Source: an uncultured Ligilactobacillus sp. (lineage in GTDB: Bacteria; Bacillota; Bacilli; Lactobacillales; Lactobacillaceae). From it: DNA of 64,000 nt. The stretch's first letter is position 1. Each line of letters opens with the position of its first letter. A model generated the notes under the pieces. The model saw only the letters and a program-made list of their open reading frames with translations. It ran no database searches and had not been told where the DNA came from. The stretch lies in contig CAKPXA010000002.1 in NCBI GenBank assembly GCA_934201845.1, positions 1 to 64,000 of the forward strand, in the 5' to 3' direction. Both the position numbers and the translations under genes were made by a program. Of the stretch, positions 18,697-28,610 are shown one piece after another.

Positions 18697-19338
18697 TCAG
18701 AGCAGCCAGGTGGCAACTGCGACCGTGTTCATCAGCATGTGCGCCGCCATGCTCGTCCTGATTCTGCCGCTCAGGGCATAGATGCTGCAGAAGATGAGAC
18801 CCTGGATGCCGTAGACGAGCAGGTGCCCGTCCATGTGACTGAGAGAAAACAGGGCGCTTGAGAGCAGCGCGCATAACGTCTTCGGAAGCAGTGCCGACAG
18901 GTTGCCGAAGATGACCTTCCTGTACACCAGCTCCTCGAATATCGGCCCGGCGATGCAGATGGACAGGAAGAAGCCTGCACCCTGCCGAAGCTCGCCTGCA
19001 AGCCTCGCGGAGTTTGCTGACACTGCCGGAAGATGGAGCATGGCGGTCTCGAAGAACCGCGTCAGAAACTGGGCGGCAATGAGGATGACGGCGCCGAGCA
19101 CTGCGACAAGGGCTTCCTGTCCCTTCCGGAGGCTTCTTCCGGAAGACTCGACGGGATTTTCGAACGGAAGCTTCCTGTTGAGAAACAGGGTCAAAACGGC
19201 GGCCGCCAGCCAGATGAAGCCGGTCAGCGTAAACACCCGGGAGTCGCTGATGCGGTACATGAGAAAGGCGGTTCCCGTCATCACGGCACCATAGCAGAAT
19301 AACATTGCCATGGTGTTCATGGCATTCTTTTCGAACAT
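18697..19338 (-). CDS. CPBP family intramembrane metalloprotease
   Basis: 213-aa membrane protein with about seven hydrophobic segments and the CAAX-protease/Abi signature: EE-x3-R at E135, E136 and R140 (EELVYRK), a histidine at 168 (FSLSHMDGH) and H200-x3-N204 near the C-terminus. Members act in peptide maturation or bacteriocin self-immunity; the substrate here is unknown. It is convergent with rex and divergent from groESL. Weak ribosome-binding site on the minus strand. Confidence 0.85.
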   Translation of the reverse strand: MFEKNAMNTMAMLFCYGAVMTGTAFLMYRISDSRVFTLTGFIWLAAAVLTLFLNRKLPFENPVESSGRSLRKGQEALVAVLGAVILIAAQFLTRFFETAMLHLPAVSANSARLAGELRQGAGFFLSICIAGPIFEELVYRKVIFGNLSALLPKTLCALLSSALFSLSHMDGHLLVYGIQGLIFCSIYALSGRIRTSMAAHMLMNTVAVATWLL

Positions 19339-19471
19339 GAAATTTCCCCCCTCGGCATTGAGCTTTCTCTATTATATCACACGAATGTTTTCTGCAGTGC
19401 CTTTAACAAACCTTAAAAACTTTAATTTTCTGCCGTAAAAACGCGGGGTGACGCGGTTTTTATCTTAAGTT

Positions 19472-19498
19472 TTAGCACTCGGCACCTAAGAGTGATAA
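19472..19498. promoter_or_regulatory. CIRCE element 1 (HrcA operator)
   Basis: TTAGCACTC-N9-GAGTGATAA, one mismatch from the consensus GAGTGCTAA arm. It lies just upstream of the groESL -35 box. Confidence 0.9.
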
Positions 19499-19505
19499 AA
19501 AACTC

Positions 19506-19534
19506 TTGCAATTGCCGTGAAAAGTGTTTATAGT
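19506..19534 (+). promoter_or_regulatory. sigma-A promoter of groESL
   Basis: -35 TTGCAA, 17-bp spacer, -10 TATAGT, bracketed by the two CIRCE elements. Confidence 0.8.
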
Positions 19535-19549
19535 AGGAAATGTAATCAG

Positions 19550-19576
19550 TTAGCACTTGAACAGCAAGAGTGCTAA
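19550..19576. promoter_or_regulatory. CIRCE element 2 (HrcA operator)
   Basis: TTAGCACTT-N9-GAGTGCTAA, in the transcribed leader of groES. Two CIRCE boxes on one promoter imply tight HrcA repression. No hrcA gene is in the window. Confidence 0.9.
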
Positions 19577-19599
19577 AAAAGACTTTGGAGGGATATAAC

Positions 19600-19884
19600 G
19601 TGCTTAAACCATTAGGAGATCGTGTCATTTTAGAGGTTCAAAAGGAAGAGGAACAGACAGTCGGCGGAATCGTCCTGGCAAGCAACGCCAAGGAAAAGCC
19701 GCAGACGGGCAAGGTTCTGGCTGTTGGTGCAGGACGTGTCCTTGACAACGGTGAAAGGATCGCTCCATCCGTCAAGGAAGGCGATGTTGTCGTGTTCGAC
19801 AAGTACGCCGGAACGGAAGTCAGCTACGAGGGCGGAAAGTACCTGGTAGTTCACGAGAATGATATTGTTGCCGTCGTTGAATAG
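19600..19884 (+). CDS. groES: co-chaperonin GroES
   Basis: 94-aa 10-kDa chaperonin cap. The N-terminus [25 protein letters not shown] and the end [10 protein letters not shown] are canonical. The start is GTG 19600 with TGGAGGG seven bases upstream; the in-frame ATG at 19570 lies inside the CIRCE element and is rejected. Cotranscribed with groEL, 56 bp downstream. Confidence 0.97.
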   Translation: MLKPLGDRVILEVQKEEEQTVGGIVLASNAKEKPQTGKVLAVGAGRVLDNGERIAPSVKEGDVVVFDKYAGTEVSYEGGKYLVVHENDIVAVVE

Positions 19885-19910
19885 TGACGGAATCGGGACT
19901 GGATTTTTAA

Positions 19911-21557
<1,647 letters not shown>

Positions 21558-21578
21558 TTCAACCGGAACAAGACTTTG

Positions 21579-21615
21579 GTTCCGGGGACTCCCAGGAGTC
21601 TCCGGAACTTTTTTT
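21579..21615 (+). terminator. terminator of groESL
   Basis: 14-bp stem GTTCCGGGGACTCC/GGAGTCTCCGGAAC with a two-base loop, then TTTTTTT. Confidence 0.9.
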
Positions 21616-21708
21616 GAAAGCGTGCAAGGAAACACGCTCTTTTAAGGACGTGATGAATTGCCTGTTTTTTTGTCCTTATGACATACGAATGCGAACATAT
21701 GTGTTATA

Positions 21709-21855
21709 ATGGTTGATATAAAAGATATAAACAGACTTACGTATGGTAGAACATCGTTTTACAATCCTGATTATCATCTCATCTGGGGCACTAAGTATCG
21801 CAATAAAGTGCTGAAAGGACACGTCGAAACAGTGAAGCGAACCTTAAAGGTTTAA
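21709..21855 (+). pseudogene. tnpA 5' fragment (IS200/IS605 Y1 transposase)
   Basis: Open frame of 48 codons whose middle reads FYNPDYHLIWGTKYRNKVL, matching the conserved start of IS200-type transposases (HLVWVTKYR). It stops at TAA 21853 before the HUH and catalytic tyrosine motifs, so it cannot be active. A TATAAT box overlaps the ATG. Confidence 0.75.
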
Positions 21856-21879
21856 AAGCCATTGGCCAGGGACTGGCCC

Positions 21880-21989
21880 TGGTAAAATAACGGAGTTCTG
21901 TAAGTCAGGTGGCTGGAATACCAGCGCAACATCCTGAATACTACTTCGTGTTCCCAGAAGCTCGGTCATTTATGGCCGAGTAGTTCACG
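21880..21989 (+). ncRNA. possible orphan right-end/omega-RNA-like segment
   Basis: In IS605-family elements the transposon right end doubles as the scaffold of the TnpB guide RNA. Here the terminal hairpin and the GTTCAC-like end are kept while the nuclease gene is gone. Expression is unknown; this is a structural resemblance only. Confidence 0.35.
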
Positions 21990-22139
21990 TACCGTCAAAT
22001 CTTGAAAAATCATGAAAAAGGTCATAATATATAATGGAACATGTTACACGGGATGTATTATTCGTGAAAGTTGGGTGTGCAATAATTCATCAGTTGGTGT
22101 AAAATGTTAGAATACAGCGCAATTATGCATTGATAATCT

Positions 22140-22175
22140 GCAGCTTTCGGATTGAGGTATGCCGGGCTGCTTTTT
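22140..22175 (+). terminator. terminator-like hairpin in the kimA leader
   Basis: GCAGC/GCTGC stem with an inner CGG/CCG pair followed by TTTTT, ending about 18 bases before the kimA start. It may end upstream transcription or act as an attenuator. A c-di-AMP (ydaO) riboswitch, common on kimA, is not apparent in the short leader. Confidence 0.5.
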
Positions 22176-22193
22176 ACAAAGGAGAAAATCGCT

Positions 22194-24023
22194 ATGTATC
22201 GTTATTTAAAGAGGCTGCTGATCGGGGAACCCCTGAAGACAGCCGATGAGGGAGGCCAGTCCCTGACGAAGTTCAAGGCGCTGGCTCTGTTGTCGTCTGA
22301 CGCCCTGTCGTCAGTTGCATATGGTACTGAACAGATTACGGCGGCATTGTTCGTGCTGTCTGCTGCAGCTACCTGGTATGCGCTGCCGGCAGCCGGCATC
22401 GTGCTCATTCTGCTCTTTGCAATCACGATGTCCTACCGTCAGATCATCAACGCATATCCGTCAGGTGGCGGCGCATACGTCGTTGCCACGAAGAACTGGG
22501 GAACGAACGCCGGCCTTCTTGCCGGCGGCTCGCTTCTGGTCGACTACATGCTGACCGTGGCCGTTTCCGTGACTTCGGGCACCGAGGCCATCACGTCGGC
22601 GATTCCCGCCCTCAGCAAATACAGTGTTGTCATTTCGGTGATCATTGTTCTCTTCATCATGACGCTGAATCTGCGCGGGATGCGCGAGTCGGCATCATTC
22701 CTGACGGTTCCGGTCTACTTCTTCGTCGTGATGATCGTAGCGATGATCGGATGGGGGATGTTCAACATCCTGACCGGCAGGATTCACTACAATGCCTGCG
22801 CCCATGTCGGACAGGCCGTTCCGGGCATGACGCTTCTCCTGTTCCTGAAGGCATTTTCAGCCGGTTCGTCATCGCTGACGGGCGTCGAGGCCATCAGCAA
22901 CGCCGTACCTAACTTCAAGGAACCGAAGCGGAAGAACGCTGCCAATACGCTGGGCATCATGGCCATCATTCTCGGCGTGTTCTTCGGCGGCATCACATTC
23001 CTCAGCTACTATCTCGGCATCCTTCCAAACGGCAGGCAGACCGTTCTCTCGCAGATCGGCATCGCGGTCTTCGGTCACGGCGTGTTCTTCTACCTGCTGC
23101 AGCTGGCGACGGCCATGATTCTTGCCGTTGCCGCCAACACGGGCTTTTCGGCCTTCCCGATCCTGGCATACAACCTTGCCAAGGACAAGTTCATGCCGCA
23201 CATGTTCATGGACAAGGGCGACCGTCTCGGCTACTCCAACGGCATCATCTCGCTTGCCGTCGGTGCCGTCGTGCTGATCCTTATCTTTCACGGTCAGACA
23301 AGCCTGCTGATTCCGCTTTATGCCGTCGGCGTCTTCGTTCCGTTCACACTGTCCCAGTCGGGCATGATCATTCACTGGTATCGTGAACGCGGGAAGCACT
23401 GGGTCCTGAACTCGTTCTTCAACCTGCTCGGTGCGCTCATTTCGCTTGCGCTGGTTGTGTTCCTGTTCTTCCTGCACTTCGAGAACGTATGGCCATATCT
23501 TGTAATCATGCCGCTTCTGCTGTTTGCATTCTACAAGATTCATGCCCACTATACGGCCGTTGCCGCCCAGCTGCGCCTGAGCGAGGAGCAGCAGCTGCAC
23601 GACTACAGCGGCTCGACCGTCATCGTGCTCGTCAGCTCGGTGACGCACGTGACGACAGGCGCCATCAACTACGCCCGCTCAATCAGCGAAAACGTCGTTG
23701 CCATGCACGTTTCGTTTGACACGAATCCGAAGAAGGAACACGAGACGGCCAACGAGTTCAAGGTGGCCTTTCCTGACGTCCGCTTCGTCGACCTGCACTC
23801 GTCGTACCGCTCCGTCGTGGCACCCGTGCTCAGGTTCTGCGACGTCATCTCCAAGGACGCCGTCAAGCGCAACTACTCAGTGACCGTGCTTGTTCCGCAG
23901 TTCGTTCCGAAGAAGCCATGGCAGAACATCCTGCACAACCAGACGAGCTTCCGTCTGCGTCAGTCTCTCGGTGCGCGCGAGAACATCATCGTGGCAACAT
24001 ACAGCTACCATCTGAAGAAGTAG
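22194..24023 (+). CDS. kimA: KimA-type potassium importer (APC superfamily)
   Basis: 609 aa, matching Bacillus KimA in length. MYRYLKRLLIGEPLKT, LSSDALSSVAYGTEQI, SYRQIINAYPSGGGAYVV and LTGVEAISNAVPNFKEPKRKNAA closely resemble KimA, a proton-coupled K+ symporter of the plasma membrane. About 12 membrane helices span residues 30-455, followed by a soluble C-terminal domain. KimA is inhibited by c-di-AMP in Bacillus, which ties it to the DarA receptor at 3.9 kb. ATG 22194 has AAAGGAG nine bases upstream. Confidence 0.88.
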   Translation: MYRYLKRLLIGEPLKTADEGGQSLTKFKALALLSSDALSSVAYGTEQITAALFVLSAAATWYALPAAGIVLILLFAITMSYRQIINAYPSGGGAYVVATKNWGTNAGLLAGGSLLVDYMLTVAVSVTSGTEAITSAIPALSKYSVVISVIIVLFIMTLNLRGMRESASFLTVPVYFFVVMIVAMIGWGMFNILTGRIHYNACAHVGQAVPGMTLLLFLKAFSAGSSSLTGVEAISNAVPNFKEPKRKNAANTLGIMAIILGVFFGGITFLSYYLGILPNGRQTVLSQIGIAVFGHGVFFYLLQLATAMILAVAANTGFSAFPILAYNLAKDKFMPHMFMDKGDRLGYSNGIISLAVGAVVLILIFHGQTSLLIPLYAVGVFVPFTLSQSGMIIHWYRERGKHWVLNSFFNLLGALISLALVVFLFFLHFENVWPYLVIMPLLLFAFYKIHAHYTAVAAQLRLSEEQQLHDYSGSTVIVLVSSVTHVTTGAINYARSISENVVAMHVSFDTNPKKEHETANEFKVAFPDVRFVDLHSSYRSVVAPVLRFCDVISKDAVKRNYSVTVLVPQFVPKKPWQNILHNQTSFRLRQSLGARENIIVATYSYHLKK

Positions 24024-24047
24024 CGTACAACAACTGAAATCATGACG

Positions 24048-24086
24048 TGAATCCCGCGACCTCCGTGTCACGGGATTCATTTTTTC
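24048..24086 (+). terminator. terminator of kimA
   Basis: Stem TGAATCCCG/CGGGATTCA with an inner GAC/GTG-type pairing, then seven T. Confidence 0.85.
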
Positions 24087-24095
24087 CGCGTGCCG

Positions 24096-24146
24096 GCAAA
24101 TGCAGTGTCCGCTCAGTGCATTGCGGCCTTCAGCCCTGCATTTGCC
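24096..24146. repeat. inverted pair of the octamer between kimA and tagO
   Basis: GGCAAATGCAG (24096) and CTGCATTTGCC (24136) are perfect 11-bp inverted arms around 29 bases. The arms are extended copies of the octamer. They sit behind the kimA terminator and ahead of the tagO promoter. Confidence 0.75.
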
Positions 24147-24167
24147 CGAAAGGTCACCATCTTTCAA

Positions 24168-24195
24168 TTGACCGGTACTTATGTTAAAATATACT
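24168..24195 (+). promoter_or_regulatory. predicted promoter of tagO
   Basis: -35 TTGACC, 16-bp spacer, -10 TATACT. The transcript would have a leader of about 80 bases. Confidence 0.65.
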
Positions 24196-24282
24196 CTGTT
24201 AACTACGGGCTTGAAGCCCGTGACCCGTTGTGCGGAATCGGCCGTGTTTGCGCACATTTAATTAACAGAAAGAGGACGGCAT

Positions 24283-25386
24283 ATGTATAAGGTTCTATTG
24301 TCAATGGTCGTGACGTTTCTGCTGTCACTGATCCTGACACCCCTGATTCGGGGACTGGCGCTCAAGCTGGGCGCGGTCGACAACCCGAATGCCAGACGTG
24401 TAAACAAGGTGCCCATGCCGACAATGGGCGGTCTTGCGATTTTCATCGCATTCAACATTGCAAATTTCGTGATCCTCAGGGACCAGTATCCGACAGACCA
24501 GCTCTGGCCGCTCTTTGCGGCGGAAGTCGTGATCATCCTGACGGGCATCATCGATGACATCTACGAACTGCGGCCGTCGCAGAAGATGGCCGGCATCCTG
24601 GTTGCGTCGCTCGTCGTCTACTTTGCGGCAGGCATCAGGATGACGACGCTGACGATACCGTTTGTCGGTACCGTCCAGCTCGGCTGGCTCAGCCTGCCGA
24701 TCACGCTGCTCTGGATCGCGGCCATCACGAACGCCGTCAACCTGATCGACGGCCTGGACGGGCTGGCCTGCGGGGTGGCCATCATCGCGCTGACCACGAG
24801 CGCCGTGACCGGCTACTTCTTCCTGAACGTGACGAACACGTTCGTTTCAATCATGATGTTCACGATGGTGGCGGCGCTTGCGGGCTTTCTGCCGTACAAC
24901 TTCCATCCGGCGAAGATCTACCTCGGCGATACCGGTTCGCTGTTCATAGGCTTCATGATCTCCGTCTTCTCTCTTTACGGTCTCAAGAACGCAACGTTCA
25001 TCACCATCATCATTCCGGTGATCATCCTCGGTGTTCCGATTACCGACACGGTATATGCCATCCTGCGCCGCAAGCTGAACAACCGCCCGATTTCCCAGGC
25101 CGACCGGCATCATCTTCATCACCGTCTGATGCAGATGGGCCTGAGCCACACGCAGACCGTGCTCGTAATCTACGGCATTGCGTTCATCTTCTCATGCATC
25201 TCGCTTCTGTATTCGTTCTCGAATCTCTGGGGCTCTCTGCTTCTGACGGTGGCGACCCTGTTCGGACTCGAGATCTTCGTCGAGGTCATCGGCCTTGTCG
25301 GCGACACTAGACAGCCGCTTCTGAACTTCATCAGAAACCTGGTGCTGAAGCTTGCAGGGGCTGACAATGACAGAAAGAAACAATGA
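24283..25386 (+). CDS. tagO: undecaprenyl-phosphate GlcNAc-1-phosphate transferase
   Basis: 367-aa polytopic membrane enzyme of the MraY/WecA/TagO superfamily, starting lipid-linked synthesis of wall teichoic acid or a related glycopolymer. Motifs: TMGG near residue 47, IIDDIYEL (Asp pair, about 88-95), NAVNLIDGLDGLACG (about 146-160), GDTGS and the basic HHLHHRLMQMG segment. About 10-11 helices. Position next to yigZ and comFA matches the Bacillus region. AGAGGACG precedes the ATG. Confidence 0.92.
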   Translation: MYKVLLSMVVTFLLSLILTPLIRGLALKLGAVDNPNARRVNKVPMPTMGGLAIFIAFNIANFVILRDQYPTDQLWPLFAAEVVIILTGIIDDIYELRPSQKMAGILVASLVVYFAAGIRMTTLTIPFVGTVQLGWLSLPITLLWIAAITNAVNLIDGLDGLACGVAIIALTTSAVTGYFFLNVTNTFVSIMMFTMVAALAGFLPYNFHPAKIYLGDTGSLFIGFMISVFSLYGLKNATFITIIIPVIILGVPITDTVYAILRRKLNNRPISQADRHHLHHRLMQMGLSHTQTVLVIYGIAFIFSCISLLYSFSNLWGSLLLTVATLFGLEIFVEVIGLVGDTRQPLLNFIRNLVLKLAGADNDRKKQ

Positions 25387-25421
25387 AAAACGCCCGTTCC
25401 CGAAAAGGGGGACGGGCGTTT
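25387..25421 (+). terminator. terminator of tagO
   Basis: Stem AAAAACGCCCGT/ACGGGCGTTTTT, overlapping the end of tagO. Confidence 0.85.
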
Positions 25422-25424
25422 TTC

Positions 25425-25550
25425 GGGTTCTTCGTCAAATGGTGCTGACGGCCTCGAAAACTTCACTTCAGAAATGGAGTGGAGTTTTTTGTTCCCATCG
25501 GTTTCTCCTGTGTTTTTTCAAATTGGTACAGTTACGTATCAACACCGCCT
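25425..25550 (+). repeat. interspersed repeat R3, probably a near-complete copy
   Basis: Left end GTCAAATGGTGCTGACGGCC (25434-25453), hairpin AACTTCACT...AGTGGAGTT plus T-run (25460-25490), and an inverted right end ATCAACACCGCC (25538-25549) complementary to the GGTGTTGAT of the left end of R2 and R4. Immediately beyond lies a glycosidase gene fragment cut off at this point, so R3 behaves like an inserted element of about 125 bp. Confidence 0.6.
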
Positions 25551-25714
25551 GCGTTTCCTCTGACGTGACCGGGACGTTTTTTCTGTAGTCCAGTCCCTTA
25601 GCTTGTACGTTGCCACGTCGGCAACCGGGATGCCTTGCCGTCAACGTTCCATGCTCCCTGGACCTGATTTGCGGCGACTGCGCCGCCTCATGGAAAGTCC
25701 TTGCGTAATACCAT
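25551..25714 (-). pseudogene. 6-phospho-beta-glucosidase (GH1) 5' fragment
   Basis: On the minus strand a strong AAGGAGGT and an ATG (25714) open a frame reading MVLRKDFP, then TGA where GH1 enzymes have Trp, then GGAVAANQVQGAWNVDGK. A frameshift leads into IPVADVATYK and then a further frame shift. This is the conserved GH1 N-terminus (K-D-F-L-W-G-G-A-x-A-A-N-Q-x-E-G-A). The gene is broken by a nonsense codon and two frameshifts and is truncated at repeat R3. It lies directly behind yigZ. Confidence 0.75.
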
Positions 25715-25724
25715 GCGGACCTCC

Positions 25725-26363
25725 TTAGTTATTGATTTCGATTTCATTGAAGACGTCCTCGCCTGTCTCGAATTCGACCTGGCCGGCAAGCAGGTTCGTG
25801 ACCTGTTCCCTGAATCCGGCCAGGTCTGCAGCATCGATGCAGACGAGGACCTTGATTCTGTCGGTGTAAACCGTGTCGAGCAGGGCGACCTGTCCGTTGG
25901 TCAGAAAGTTCTGCAGCCTGCCCCAGAGAGGATAGTCGATGGTCATCTCGACCTTGGTCTGCACGACTCTTCTGACGATGCCGACGGCTTCGACGGCGCC
26001 GGAGCAAGATCCGCTGTAGGCCCTGATCAGCCCGCCTGCTCCGAGCTTGATGCCGCCGAAGTAGCGGATGACCACGGCCAGGACGTCATGAAGTCCGTTT
26101 GCCTTCAGCACTTCGAGAATCGGAACGCCGGCCGTGCCCTGCGGCTCGCCGTTGTCCGACTCGCGCTGGATGGAGTCAGAATCCCCAAGCATGTAGGCGA
26201 AGCAGACGTGAGTCGCCTTTCTGTGCAGTGCCCGCTGGTCCTCGAGGATTTCCCGGGCCTGTTCCTCGTCTTCTATCCGGAAGACGTTGCAGATGAACCG
26301 GGATTTTTTAATTGTCTGCTCGAACGTGCCGTCTTCCTTGATTGTCAGGTATGGTTGTGACAT
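25725..26363 (-). CDS. yigZ: YigZ/IMPACT family protein
   Basis: 212-aa member of UPF0029 (YvyE in Bacillus). The N-terminal IMPACT domain shows KKSRFICNVFRI, ATHVCFAYMLG, NGEPQGTAGVPILEVL and VIRYFGGIKLGAGGLIRAY; a smaller C-terminal alpha/beta domain follows (about 135-205). Cellular role not settled; a ribosome- or proteolysis-related regulator has been suggested for the family. Divergent from comFA, with AAAGGAAG as ribosome-binding site. A remnant gene lies downstream. Confidence 0.92.
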   Translation of the reverse strand: MSQPYLTIKEDGTFEQTIKKSRFICNVFRIEDEEQAREILEDQRALHRKATHVCFAYMLGDSDSIQRESDNGEPQGTAGVPILEVLKANGLHDVLAVVIRYFGGIKLGAGGLIRAYSGSCSGAVEAVGIVRRVVQTKVEMTIDYPLWGRLQNFLTNGQVALLDTVYTDRIKVLVCIDAADLAGFREQVTNLLAGQVEFETGEDVFNEIEINN

Positions 26364-26429
26364 TTTTTCTTCCTTTCATGCATGATTTTTCCTCTTTTCC
26401 GCGTACTTATACAGTTAGAGGTGATTTTA

Positions 26430-27773
26430 ATGATTGATGCAAGCATGCTGTACGGCCGCCAGCTGACGGCCCTTGCCTGCCATGCCGATCCCGCCGGGCT
26501 TGCCGGCCTGTCGCTTGTTGAGAAGCGGCCATCAGCCAGAATCGAGGGTGGAAGACTGGTGTGTCTCCGCTGCGGCAGCAGAACCCCCGTCAGGGAAGTG
26601 ACGCTGCCGAACGGCGACTGCTACTGTCCTCACTGCATCATGCTCGGCCGGATGTCGGTCTCAACTACATTATACAGTATCCGCGAACCCAATGCCTTTG
26701 AAAAATGCAGTGCCGCGGTCCTGACATGGAGCGGGAAGCTGTCCGCAAGGCAGCAGGCGGCTTCGGACAGCCTGGTGAAGGCGTCGGAAGTGCCCGGGGA
26801 CCATCTGCTGTGGGCCGTGACAGGTGCCGGCAAGACGGAGATGACGTTCGCGACGCTGCAGAATGCGCTCGTCAGGGGAAGACGAATCTGCTTTTCCGCT
26901 CCCAGAATCGACGTCATCAACGAGCTCTTTCCAAGACTCAAGCAGGCCTTCTCCTCAGTCGACATCGTCTGTCTTCACAGCCGCTCGGACGCAAGGTACC
27001 GCTACACTCCGCTTGTCCTCTGCACGACGCATCAGCTGATGCGCTTCTACCATGCCTTCGACCTGATGATTATCGATGAGGTCGATTCGTTTCCGTTTCT
27101 CGGCAACGGCATGCTCGAGTACGCGGCTGAGAACGCGCTGAAGGAAGGGGGAACCCGCATTCTGCTGACGGCGACGCCTGATGAGAAGCTGCAGAAGAAG
27201 ATCAGGAGAAGGGAGATTGACGTCATCTACCTGCCGATGAGGTTTCACGGTCATCCGCTGCCGGTTCCGCGCATCAGACGCTGCTCCGGTCTGCGCGAGA
27301 AGATTTCGTCCGGACGGATTCCGGGGGCGGTCAGAGAAATTCTCACTGCATTTTACAGGGAAGGCCATCCCTTTCTCGTCTTCGTACCGGTGATTGATCT
27401 GCTTCATCCGGTGCTTTTTGCCCTGAGGAGAATTCTGCCGGATGACTGCGTTGCGGAATCCGTTCATGCGGCGGACCAGAATCGCGTCGAGAAGGTGCAG
27501 GCCATGCGCGACGGCAGATATCGCTGCCTTGTCACGACGACGATTCTCGAGCGCGGCGTGACGTTTCCGAAGCTGAACGTGGCCGTGCTCTGCGCAGACG
27601 CCGCCGAGTTCTCGCTGCCGTCCCTTGTTCAGATTGCGGGCCGCGCCGGCAGAAGCAGCGAGCGTCCGGACGGGCGCGTCGAATTTCTCTGCGGCAACTG
27701 CACGAGACGCGTCAGGGGCGCCGTCAGGCAGATCAGGGACGTCAACCGGAAGGCGGTGAAGGGCAGTGAATGA
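26430..27773 (+). CDS. comFA: late competence helicase ComFA
   Basis: 447-aa DEAD-like ATPase that helps drive transformation DNA across the membrane. A four-cysteine zinc finger (CLRCGS ... CYCPHC, about 45-69) is followed by helicase motifs: Walker A TGAGKTEM, IIDEVDSFP, LLTATP and, in the second half, TTTILERGVTFP and QIAGRAGRS. ATG 26430 has AGAGGTG upstream. It carries two octamer copies. Together with comFC this suggests natural competence potential, although the comG and comE genes are outside the window. Confidence 0.93.
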   Translation: MIDASMLYGRQLTALACHADPAGLAGLSLVEKRPSARIEGGRLVCLRCGSRTPVREVTLPNGDCYCPHCIMLGRMSVSTTLYSIREPNAFEKCSAAVLTWSGKLSARQQAASDSLVKASEVPGDHLLWAVTGAGKTEMTFATLQNALVRGRRICFSAPRIDVINELFPRLKQAFSSVDIVCLHSRSDARYRYTPLVLCTTHQLMRFYHAFDLMIIDEVDSFPFLGNGMLEYAAENALKEGGTRILLTATPDEKLQKKIRRREIDVIYLPMRFHGHPLPVPRIRRCSGLREKISSGRIPGAVREILTAFYREGHPFLVFVPVIDLLHPVLFALRRILPDDCVAESVHAADQNRVEKVQAMRDGRYRCLVTTTILERGVTFPKLNVAVLCADAAEFSLPSLVQIAGRAGRSSERPDGRVEFLCGNCTRRVRGAVRQIRDVNRKAVKGSE

Positions 27774-28458
27774 ATGCCTGATGTGCGGAAGAAGGCTCGG
27801 GCAGAAGGTCACCTGGGACTGGCTGCTGTCTTTTGCCTCCATTGACAGGTCCTGCGTCTGCGACAAGTGCATGGGCCGGTTCAGGCGGATTGACCCTGGC
27901 ACAGCCTGTCCCGGCTGCGGGCGCAGCATGCCCGGGAGACGTCTTTGCGACGACTGCGTGCGCTGGAAGAATTCCGGCTGCAGTCTCATCTGCAACCGGG
28001 CGCTTTACGAGTATGACGTGAACATGAAGGAGTACATCACACGCTACAAGTTCATGGGCGACTACCGCTACCGGCTGGTGTTCTCGAATCTGATGAGGCA
28101 GTTCGTCTCTGCAGCTGCCGGGGAAGGACGCGTCGTGGTTGCCGTTCCGGTTGATCAGGAGACGTTTGACCGGACGCGCGGCTTCAATCAGGTCGAGGGC
28201 TGGCTTGAGGGGATGCAATTCGCCGAATGGCTGGAGATGCGGCAGAGGAAGGGCAGGCTCAAGCAGTCGCACAAGAACCGTGCAATGCGGATGCAGACGA
28301 AGCAGCCCTTTTTGTATACCGGGCCGGAAAGCCTTGACGGACAGCGGATACTGCTTGTCGACGACATCTATACCACCGGCCGGACGCTTTACCATGCGAA
28401 GGCGCTTTTCGAGGCAGCGGGGGCGGAAAGTGTGATTTCTGTGACTCTTGCAAGGTGA
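27766..28458 (+). CDS. comFC: competence protein ComFC (phosphoribosyltransferase-like)
   Basis: 230 aa. The N-terminal zinc ribbons (CLMCGRRL, CVCDKC, CPGCGRSM, CDDC) are followed by a phosphoribosyltransferase-like domain with the PRPP-binding motif ILLVDDIYTTGRTL near residues 193-206. GTG 27766 overlaps the comFA stop, so the two are translationally coupled. comFB is absent between them. A partner of ComFA in DNA uptake in Bacillus and Streptococcus. Confidence 0.93.
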   Translation: MNECLMCGRRLGQKVTWDWLLSFASIDRSCVCDKCMGRFRRIDPGTACPGCGRSMPGRRLCDDCVRWKNSGCSLICNRALYEYDVNMKEYITRYKFMGDYRYRLVFSNLMRQFVSAAAGEGRVVVAVPVDQETFDRTRGFNQVEGWLEGMQFAEWLEMRQRKGRLKQSHKNRAMRMQTKQPFLYTGPESLDGQRILLVDDIYTTGRTLYHAKALFEAAGAESVISVTLAR

Positions 28459-28503
28459 AATTGTGAATACTATTTATTTTTTTGGATATTTCAGAGCTTG
28501 TCA

Positions 28504-28532
28504 TTGTTATTTAAAGCGTTTTCTATTATAAT
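28504..28532 (+). promoter_or_regulatory. predicted promoter of hpf
   Basis: -35 TTGTTA, 17-bp spacer, -10 TATAAT; 79 bp before the start codon. Confidence 0.7.
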
Positions 28533-28610
28533 GTAATTGTAGATGAGATATGAGACATCATATCAAACCCGTTGGACAATGATGTTCAGGGGCGAAAGGA
28601 GAGGTTTACC

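Larger units (their letters stand above)
21616..21990 (+). mobile_element. IS200/IS605-type remnant (internally deleted)
   Basis: From a small hairpin at 21619-21638 (AGCGTG/CACGCT) to a right-end-like hairpin CTCGGTC/GGCCGAG followed by TAGTTCAC (21961-21987). Between them lies a 48-codon start of a Y1 transposase gene, followed directly by sequence resembling the 3' end of such elements. The rest of tnpA and any tnpB are missing. The element lies between groEL and kimA. Confidence 0.65.

Noticed and set aside
22010..22193. c-di-AMP (ydaO) riboswitch before kimA
   Set aside because: Only about 180 bp lie between the IS remnant and the gene, and none of the conserved riboswitch blocks are recognisable.
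25688..25714. In-frame TGA as a selenocysteine codon
   Set aside because: The position is Trp in GH1 enzymes and the frame is also broken further on, so decay explains it.
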